DNA of 55,503 nucleotides from Streptomyces sp. PTY087I2 (lineage in GTDB: Bacteria > Actinomycetota > Actinomycetes > Streptomycetales > Streptomycetaceae): NCBI RefSeq assembly GCF_001687325.1, contig NZ_LZRD01000036.1, forward strand, positions 1 to 55,503, given 5' to 3'. This document shows positions 47,175 through 53,663 of this stretch, piece after piece. The notes under the pieces are model-generated. The model made no database searches. It was not told the DNA's origin and worked only from the letters and a program-made list of their open reading frames with translations. The translations under genes and the position numbers were made by a program. Within the stretch, counting starts at the first letter, position 1, and the number at the start of each line of letters is the position of its first letter.

Positions 47175-49401
47175 CCCCGACGGCCGCCCCGGCCCCGTCC
47201 TGCGCGGGCAGGGCCGCGGGCGTCCGGCGGGCCGCGAACGGCACCGGCAGCGGCAGCCCGTCCGTCTCCCCGAGGAAGACCCGCCGCACCACCCGCTCGG
47301 CGGCGTACCCGTCGTCGTACGGACAGAACCGGGCCCGGAACGCGGCCCGCAGCTGCGCCGAGCGGGAGCCCCGCCAGTGGTCCGTGGCGAAGATGTCGAA
47401 CAGCTCGTCCTGGCTCCGGGCGACGACCCCGGGCGGGAACGCCGTGATGTCGAAGTACGTGCCCCGGGCCGCCTCGTACGCCTCGATGTCGTCCAGGTGC
47501 AGCACCACCGGGCGGTCCAGGTTGACGTAGTCGAACATCAGCGAGGCGTAGTCGGTGAGCAGGGCGTCCGAGGCGAGCGCCAGCGTCTCCACCGACCGGT
47601 GGGCGCTCACGTCGATGATCCGGGGATGCGCCGCCCGGCCCCCGCCCCCGGGACCGGCGGGGCGCGGCGCCCGGGCCAGGATCACGAACTGCGGGCCCAG
47701 CACCCGGACCAGCCGCTCCAGGTCGAGGGAGGGCCGCTGGACCCGCCGGTAGTCGCGGGGGACGGGGGCGTACAGCAGAGCGGTGGCGCCCTCCGGGATG
47801 CCCAGCGTCTCGCGCAGCCGCGCCACATCGGCCGGACCGGTGCGGTGGTACACGTCGTTGCGCGGCGATCCGTACTCCAGCGTCGTGTACGCGGACGGAA
47901 AGGCCCGTTCCCGTACGAGGGTGGAGTGCGGGTTGGCCGAGAGGGAGAAGTCCCAGGTGTCGACCGAGCGCAGCAGCTCGTCGAAGTCGGTGCCCCGGGC
48001 GGCGGCGGGCCGGTCCAGCAGATCGGTGCCCTCGGTCCGCAGTGGCGTGCCTTCGTGCGTCTGGAGCAGGATCTGACCCCGCCGCTTGACCAGCCCCCGG
48101 TCGAAGGAGCCGTCGTTCACCAGATACGCCGAACGGGCCAGGGCGGCCCGGTGGGCGAAGGTGCCGGGCGCGAGCTGCCGGGTGCCGGTCGGCACGGTGT
48201 GGGCGTCGACGGGCCGGCAGATCCAGGCTGTTCGCACCCCCGGGACCAGCTCGCGGACCTTCGCCTCGATCGCCGCCGGGTTGCCCGCGTACCCGCCGCC
48301 GCCCCGGGTGGTGAACACCGCGTCCCGGGTGCGCAGCGGCAGCCGCAGCTGGATCCGGTAGTGCGCCCGCAGCGCCGCGCCCCGCACCGCCCGGCGCAGG
48401 ACCGCCGCCCCTTTCCGCAGCCGGCCGGCGAGGCGCTGGGCCTCCGACAGGGCCCGGTAGGTGCGCCGCGCCCCGAGATGCATCAGGCCGTGCCGCAGCA
48501 GGGCGCGGCGGGGGGCGGGAGCGCCGGGGACGTGGTGGCGGCGGCAGGACACGGTCGCCCGTCGGAAGAACGCGGCGCGGCTGTGCAGCGGCAGCCGGTC
48601 CCGGGAGGCGAAGAGCGCCGAGAAGTGGTCCAGCATGCGGCGGAATATCACCGGGCGCCACAGAGCGAGTTCGGGGCGCGAGTCGATGAACGCGAAGACC
48701 CGGTCGTACTGGTCGAAGACGTCGAAGTGCTTCTCGCTGGTCGTGGAGAGGATGTTGCCGCGCCGCCGCTGCCGGTAGGAGACGCAGACCGCGTCGAGCA
48801 CCGCGATCGAATCGGCCGCCATCAGGACCGGATAGGTCCAGGGGGTGTCCTCGTAGTAGCCGGGCGGGAAGGTGAACCCCTCGGCCTCGACGAACGCGCG
48901 GCGGTACGCCTTGTTCCAGACGACCATGAGGAGTCGCAGCAGCTCGGGGCGGTCGGTGAGGCGGAAGCGCTCGGGGCCGCTCTCGTCGAGATGGGCGGCC
49001 AGGACGTTGCGGACGCTGCGGCCCGTCCAGTACGTACGGGCGTAGTCGTACATCAGGACGTCGGGCTCGCCGGTCGCGTCGATCCGGTCGGCGATGGACT
49101 GGAGGGCATCCGGCAGGAGGGTGTCGTCGCCGTCGAGGAAGATCAGGTAGTCGCCCGAAGCCCGGCCCATCCCGGCGTTGCGGGCCGGGCCGAGGCCGAT
49201 GTTGCGGGGCAGGTGCAGTGCGGTGACGCGGGGGTCCCGGCGGGCGTACTCGTCGGCGATCGGTCCGCAGGCGTCGGGGGAGCAGTCGTCGACCACGACG
49301 ATCTCGTAGTCCTTGAAGGACTGGGCCAGCACGGAATCCAGACACGCGTGCAGATACGCCTGGACCCGGAATGCGGGCACGATGACGGAGAACCGGGGCA
49401 C
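47170..49401 (-). CDS. GT2 glycosyltransferase fused to a TagF-like domain lacking both key histidines
   Basis: 743 aa from GTG 49401 (VPRFSVIVPAF). The N-terminal GT2 looks complete: SVIVPAFRVQAYLHACLDSVLAQSF, VVVDDCSPDACG, LIFLDGDDTLLP, MVVWNKAYRRAF. The C-terminal ~400 residues are clearly TagF-like: NPAAIEAKVRELVPGVRTAWI, AYLVNDGSFDRGLVKRRGQILLQTHEGTPL, YGSPRNDVYH, LLYAPVPRDYRRV, ALLTDYASLMFDYVNLDRP. The conserved HG of the Q-T-[WH]-H-G motif has become E-G (Glu450). The second His, found in R-[AR]-H-[YP] of the paralogues, is Pro579 in ARAPRPAG. The phosphotransferase half may be inactive or altered. It is transcribed alone, convergent to the operon ending at 47126. Confidence 0.85.
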   Translation of the reverse strand: MPRFSVIVPAFRVQAYLHACLDSVLAQSFKDYEIVVVDDCSPDACGPIADEYARRDPRVTALHLPRNIGLGPARNAGMGRASGDYLIFLDGDDTLLPDALQSIADRIDATGEPDVLMYDYARTYWTGRSVRNVLAAHLDESGPERFRLTDRPELLRLLMVVWNKAYRRAFVEAEGFTFPPGYYEDTPWTYPVLMAADSIAVLDAVCVSYRQRRRGNILSTTSEKHFDVFDQYDRVFAFIDSRPELALWRPVIFRRMLDHFSALFASRDRLPLHSRAAFFRRATVSCRRHHVPGAPAPRRALLRHGLMHLGARRTYRALSEAQRLAGRLRKGAAVLRRAVRGAALRAHYRIQLRLPLRTRDAVFTTRGGGGYAGNPAAIEAKVRELVPGVRTAWICRPVDAHTVPTGTRQLAPGTFAHRAALARSAYLVNDGSFDRGLVKRRGQILLQTHEGTPLRTEGTDLLDRPAAARGTDFDELLRSVDTWDFSLSANPHSTLVRERAFPSAYTTLEYGSPRNDVYHRTGPADVARLRETLGIPEGATALLYAPVPRDYRRVQRPSLDLERLVRVLGPQFVILARAPRPAGPGGGGRAAHPRIIDVSAHRSVETLALASDALLTDYASLMFDYVNLDRPVVLHLDDIEAYEAARGTYFDITAFPPGVVARSQDELFDIFATDHWRGSRSAQLRAAFRARFCPYDDGYAAERVVRRVFLGETDGLPLPVPFAARRTPAALPAQDGAGAAVGG

Positions 49402-49506
49402 TACACATCCATGGGTCGATCGTTCGCGGAAACCAGGCAGAGCGCAAACGTCGGATGGAATGACAGGGTTACGCCGGACGTGGCAATCGGGCGACGCGGA
49501 CGCCGA

Positions 49507-49536
49507 AGCGGCCCGGTTCCGGGGAACCGGGCCGCT
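49507..49536 (-). terminator. Terminator of the sugar ABC operon
   Basis: AGCGGCCCGGTTCC (49507-49520) and GGAACCGGGCCGCT (49523-49536) form a perfect 14-bp stem. It lies ~40 bp downstream of the last permease gene and upstream of the 743-aa gene. No clear T-run. Confidence 0.7.
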
Positions 49537-49574
49537 CCGTGTTGACGTACAGCCGTACGGCCGTGAGGTGCGCG

Positions 49575-50534
49575 CTACTTGACCGCGCCCGCCATCACGC
49601 CGGAGACGAACTGCCGCTGGAAGGCGAAGAACACCGCCAGCGGGATCACCATCGACACGAACGCGCCGGGCGCGAGCACATCGATGTTGTTGCCGAACTG
49701 GCGTACCTGCTGCTGGAGCGCCACGGTGATCGGCGGTGAGTCGGAGTCCGCGAAGATCAGCGCGACCAGCATGTCGTTCCACACCCACAGGAACTGGAAG
49801 ATCCCGAGCGAGGCGATCGCCGGACCGCCCAGCGGCATCACGACCCGGGTGAAGAGCCGGATCTCGCCCGCCCCGTCGAGCCGGGCGGCCTCCAGCAGTT
49901 CACGGGGGATCTCCGCGAAGAAGTTCCGCAGCAGGAAGATCGCGAACGGCAGGCCGAACGCCGTGTGGAACAGCACCACGCCGAGCGTCGTCTCGAAGAT
50001 CCCGATCGTGCCGAACAGTTCGGAGACCGGGATCAGCGCGACCTGCACCGGCACCACGAGCAACCCGACGACCAGCAGGAACAGCCAGTCCCGGCCAGGG
50101 AACTCCATCCAGGCGAAGGCGTATCCGGCGAGCGACCCGATCACCACCACCAGCACCGTGGAGGGCACCGTGATCATGATGGTGCTGACGAGCGAGCCGG
50201 TGATCGTCGAATTGTCCAGCAGCCGCTGGTAGTTCTCGAAGGTCAGCTCGGACGGGGCGGTGAAGATCTTCCACCAGCCGGTCGCCGCGATGTCCTGCGG
50301 ACCGCGCAGCGAGGACAGCAGCAGACCGATCGTGGGCAGCAGCCAGAACAGGGCGATCAGGATCAGGAAGACCCGCATCGCCCCGCCGCCCGCGCGGGCG
50401 GCGATCCTGGCCCCGAGGGACTGCTTCGCTCTGGGTGCTTCGGGGGTGCCCGTTTTCCGGGAGACCGCCTTCTGACGGCCGATGCGGGCGGTGTTCACGT
50501 CCGGTGCGCTGCTCATCTCCGGTGTGCTGCTCAT
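49575..50534 (-). CDS. Carbohydrate ABC transporter permease (MalG-like)
   Basis: 319 aa. A hydrophilic ~50-residue N-terminus is followed by six TM segments, with TM1 at FLILIALFWLLPTIGLLLSSL. The EAA loop is EIPRELLEAARLDGAGEIRLFTRVVMPLGGPAIAS, which contacts the ATPase. The C-terminal QRQFVSGVMAGAVK is characteristic of MalG/CUT1 permeases. It overlaps the upstream permease by 3 bp (ATGA), with GGAGGG before the start. Third gene of the binding-protein/permease/permease operon. Confidence 0.92.
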   Translation of the reverse strand: MSSTPEMSSAPDVNTARIGRQKAVSRKTGTPEAPRAKQSLGARIAARAGGGAMRVFLILIALFWLLPTIGLLLSSLRGPQDIAATGWWKIFTAPSELTFENYQRLLDNSTITGSLVSTIMITVPSTVLVVVIGSLAGYAFAWMEFPGRDWLFLLVVGLLVVPVQVALIPVSELFGTIGIFETTLGVVLFHTAFGLPFAIFLLRNFFAEIPRELLEAARLDGAGEIRLFTRVVMPLGGPAIASLGIFQFLWVWNDMLVALIFADSDSPPITVALQQQVRQFGNNIDVLAPGAFVSMVIPLAVFFAFQRQFVSGVMAGAVK

Positions 50535-51913
50535 CGCCGTCCCTCCTTCCGGATCCGGCGGATGTTGACCAGCATCACCGGGATCACCAGCAGCAGCAGA
50601 AGCACCGCGATGGCGCTGCCGATCCCCAGGTCCGCGTCCGTGCCGAACGAGGACCGGTACAGCTGGAGGGCCAGGACGTTCGCGTCGTCCTGGGAGGAGC
50701 CCGGGGCGATGATGAACACCAGGTCGAAGACCTTCAGTACGTTGATCATCAGCGTCACCAGGACCACCGCGAGCACCGGCGCCAGCATCGGCACCGTGAT
50801 CCGGCGGAACACCTGCCACTCGTTGGCCCCGTCCACCCGGGCCGCCTCCAGCAGCTCGCGCGGCAGACCGGCAAGACCGGCGGCGATCAGCACCATCGCG
50901 AACCCGGCCCACATCCATACGTAACTGCCGATGATCCCGGGCGTCACGAGGGACGGGCCGAGCCAGTCGACACCGTTGTACGGCTCGCGGAAGTTGTCGG
51001 CGGGCAGCCGCAGTTGGGCCCCTTCCGCCGATGCGGGCAGGGTGAACACCCCGTCCGCTCCCGCCGTGGCGGAGGCGACGACCTTGCCGTCCTTCACCGC
51101 CTCGACCTTCAGGCCCTTCAGGCCCAGCTCCTTAGGGTCGACGACGTTGGGTTTCCCGCCGCCGCCCCGGGTGAAGTCCAGCCAGGCCGTGCCGGAGATC
51201 TGGTCCCCGGAGGCCGCCGGTGCGCCTTTCGCGGGCTTCGCGTCGCCCGGCATCTTCGCCGGGGCCACACCGACCAGCGGCACCCGCAGCGGCTCGCCCG
51301 CGCGGATCGGCTCCTTGGAGACGAACGTTCCGCCCTCGCCCTTCTCCAGCGGGTGCACGGGCAGCGGGCGGGCCTTCGGGAAACCGGCGGACGCGTTGAA
51401 CGTGTCGTGCACGCTCACCGCCACCGCGTTGGCGACCCCGCGCTCGGGAGCCTGGTCGTACACCAGACGGAAGATGATGCCCGCCGCCAGCATCGAGATC
51501 GCCATCGGCATGAAGACGATCAGCTTGAACGCGGTGCCCCAGCGGATCCGTTCAGTCAGCACCGCGAAGATCAGCCCCAGCGCGGTGGCGACCGTGGGTG
51601 CGAAGACGACCCAGATCGCGTTGTTCTTCACCGCCGTGAGGATCGTGTCGTCGGTGAACAGAGCGGTGTAGTTGTCGAACCCGGCGAAGCCCGTGCCGGC
51701 CTGGTCGAAGAACGACCGGTAGACCGAATAGCCGATCGGGTAGAGCACCAGCGCACCGAGCAGCACCAGCGCGGGCAGCAGGAACACCACCGCGATGACC
51801 CTGCGGGTGCCGGTCACGCTCCGGCCGGGCTTCTCCGGGCCGGGGGACGGGCGCGGACTCGTGTCGTCGGCGGGGGGCGCCGCACCGGCGCCCCCCGCGA
51901 TCGCTGTCGTCAC
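50531..51913 (-). CDS. Carbohydrate ABC transporter permease (MalF-like) with large extracytoplasmic insert
   Basis: 460 aa. TM1 (~38-60, IAVVFLLPALVLLGALVLYPIG) and two further TMs (AIWVVFAPTVATALGLIFAV, AFKLIVFMPMAISMLAAGIIF) come before a ~130-residue hydrophilic region (~165-300). That region includes AWLDFTRGGGGKPNVVDPKELGLKGLKVEAVKDGKVV. The remaining TMs follow, with EAA loop GLPRELLEAARVDGANEWQVFRRITVPML. The insert is where E. coli MalF has its P2 loop, which contacts the binding protein. Starts 4 bp after the binding-protein stop. Confidence 0.9.
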   Translation of the reverse strand: MTTAIAGGAGAAPPADDTSPRPSPGPEKPGRSVTGTRRVIAVVFLLPALVLLGALVLYPIGYSVYRSFFDQAGTGFAGFDNYTALFTDDTILTAVKNNAIWVVFAPTVATALGLIFAVLTERIRWGTAFKLIVFMPMAISMLAAGIIFRLVYDQAPERGVANAVAVSVHDTFNASAGFPKARPLPVHPLEKGEGGTFVSKEPIRAGEPLRVPLVGVAPAKMPGDAKPAKGAPAASGDQISGTAWLDFTRGGGGKPNVVDPKELGLKGLKVEAVKDGKVVASATAGADGVFTLPASAEGAQLRLPADNFREPYNGVDWLGPSLVTPGIIGSYVWMWAGFAMVLIAAGLAGLPRELLEAARVDGANEWQVFRRITVPMLAPVLAVVLVTLMINVLKVFDLVFIIAPGSSQDDANVLALQLYRSSFGTDADLGIGSAIAVLLLLLVIPVMLVNIRRIRKEGRR

Positions 51914-51917
51914 GGCG

Positions 51918-53282
51918 TCAGCTCTTGTACGCCTTGGCCGCCGCGGACTCCAGCTTTTTCTGGGTCCCCGCGATGTCCTTCGGGTTCTTCAGGAAGTCCT
52001 GGAGGATCTTCCACTCGCCCGCCCCGGGCGTCCCGCCGAACGACTGCGGGGCCTGGTCGGACATGTCGAACCGGACGTCGTCACCGGCGTCGATCAGCGC
52101 CTGCGCCATCGTGCGCTGCACATCGTTCGGATACGCCTTCAGGTCCAGGCTCTTGTTCGGGGAGATGAACCCGCCCGCCTCGGCCCAGATCTTCGCCGCG
52201 TCCGCCGACGCCAGCCAGGTCAGCAGCGCCTGCGCGCCCTTGCTGTCCTTCAGCGCCACCGCCGCGTCGCCGCCGGTCACCACCGGCGAGTCCGCGCCGA
52301 CCGCCGGGAACGGGAACACCTTGGCGTCGGTGCCGATCTTCGCCTCGGTCTGCGCGATGTTGACGGCGACGAAGTCACCCTCGAAGACCATCGCGCCCTT
52401 GGGCTGGTCGCCCCCGGTGAAGGTCTGCGTCACCGAGGCCGGGAACTCCGTCTGGAGCGCCCCGTCCGCCCCGCCCGCGATCAGCTCCGGCTTCCCGAAC
52501 AGCTCGGCCAGCGTGGTCAGCGCGTCCTTCACGGACGGGTCGGTCCACGGGATCTCGTGCTTGGCCAGCTGGTCGTACTTCTCCGGGCCGGCCTGCGAGA
52601 GGTAGACGTTCTCGAACCAGTCGGTCAGCGTCCAGCCGTCCGCGCCGCCCACCGAGACCGGGGTGACGCCGGAGGCGGAGACGGTCTCCGCGGTCGTCAG
52701 GAAGTCCTTCCAGGTCTTCGGCTCACTGGCCCCCGCGTTGTCGAACGCGGCGGCGTTGTACCAGATGAGGGACTTGTTGGCGGCCTTGAAATACACCCCG
52801 TACTGGGTGCCGTCGACCGCGCCGAGGTCCTGCCAGACCTTGGCGTAGTTCTTGTCGAGCTGGGCCTTCGCCTCGGGTCCTACCGGCTTGGCCCACTTCT
52901 TCGCGGCCGCCTGCTGGATCGCGCCGACCTGCGGGATCATCGCCACGTCCGGCGGCTGCTTGCCCGCGATCTTGGTGCCGAGGAAGTTGATGATCGGGTC
53001 CTGCGCCGGGACGAACGTGACGTTCGCGCCCGTACGCTTCTCGAACTCGTCCAGCACCTTGGTGAAGTTGGCCTGCTCGGGTCCGGTCCAGACCGCGGCG
53101 ACGGAGACGTTCTCCCCGTCCAGCTTCGGCAGCTTCACCGTGGACGCGCTCTCCGTGCCCTTGCCGGAGTCGTCGCCTGTCTTCTTCTTGCCGTCGCCGT
53201 CGCCCCCGCAGCCGGTGAGCGCCAGAGCGCCGACCGCCGCGAACACGAGTGCGGCCCTGCGTATCGAGAAGGTTGTGCGCAT
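51918..53282 (-). CDS. Extracellular sugar-binding lipoprotein of ABC importer
   Basis: 454 aa. The lipoprotein signal is basic RTTFSIRR, a hydrophobic core, then lipobox LTGC (Cys25) and a Gly/Lys/Asp-rich tether. The mature part is a family-1 solute-binding protein (VSVAAVWTGPEQANFTKVLDEFEKRTGANVTFVPAQ, AMIPQVGAIQQAA, GVYFKAANKSLIWYNAAAFDNAG, GAMVFEGDFVAVNI). It delivers an oligosaccharide to the two permeases downstream. Start ATG 53282 follows GGCAGGA; the longer open frame upstream is unlikely. No ATPase gene is in the operon. Streptomyces CUT1 importers normally share the MsiK ATPase, so MsiK is the inferred motor. Confidence 0.92.
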   Translation of the reverse strand: MRTTFSIRRAALVFAAVGALALTGCGGDGDGKKKTGDDSGKGTESASTVKLPKLDGENVSVAAVWTGPEQANFTKVLDEFEKRTGANVTFVPAQDPIINFLGTKIAGKQPPDVAMIPQVGAIQQAAAKKWAKPVGPEAKAQLDKNYAKVWQDLGAVDGTQYGVYFKAANKSLIWYNAAAFDNAGASEPKTWKDFLTTAETVSASGVTPVSVGGADGWTLTDWFENVYLSQAGPEKYDQLAKHEIPWTDPSVKDALTTLAELFGKPELIAGGADGALQTEFPASVTQTFTGGDQPKGAMVFEGDFVAVNIAQTEAKIGTDAKVFPFPAVGADSPVVTGGDAAVALKDSKGAQALLTWLASADAAKIWAEAGGFISPNKSLDLKAYPNDVQRTMAQALIDAGDDVRFDMSDQAPQSFGGTPGAGEWKILQDFLKNPKDIAGTQKKLESAAAKAYKS

Positions 53283-53663
53283 TCCTGCCCCGTCTCTTCC
53301 GTACGCGCCCGGCCACGTCGCATGCCCGGACTGCGTCGTCCGTGCGCACAGTCCTACGCCCGGGCGCACGGGCCCCGCAATACCGCCGGAGGCCTCAACG
53401 GGCTGATCGTGATCGCCTCGTGACGTCATGTCAGGGCATGTCGGAAGCCTGCCCCGGGCGCCTGCCCCGGACAGGGGGAGGCGGCGGGCCTCCGGAGGCG
53501 GTGGGGCAGGTGTGTGCCGTGAGGCCGGGGGCGTGCTCGTGGCGGAGCCGGTGGCGGGGTCGTGCGGGGCCGGGGTGGGTCGTGCCCGTGGCGGGCTCAG
53601 GCCGGGAACGGGACCGGGGTGGGCAGCGGTGGGCGGCCGGGGCCGGCCGCGCCTCCAGCGGGC
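53283..53663. other. Gene-free region upstream of the sugar ABC operon
   Basis: These 381 bp hold no credible gene. They contain the operon's promoter region with an inverted repeat (53341-53370) and a TGACGTCA palindrome (53421-53428). A G-rich stretch then runs to the end of the FtsK-like gene. Confidence 0.5.
53341..53370. promoter_or_regulatory. Inverted repeat, candidate operator of the sugar ABC operon
   Basis: CGTGCGC (53341-53347) and GCGCACG (53364-53370) are perfect inverted repeats separated by 16 bp, 59 bp upstream of the binding-protein start. No regulator gene is adjacent. LacI- or GntR-type control would be typical, but the sequence does not identify the regulator. Confidence 0.3.
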
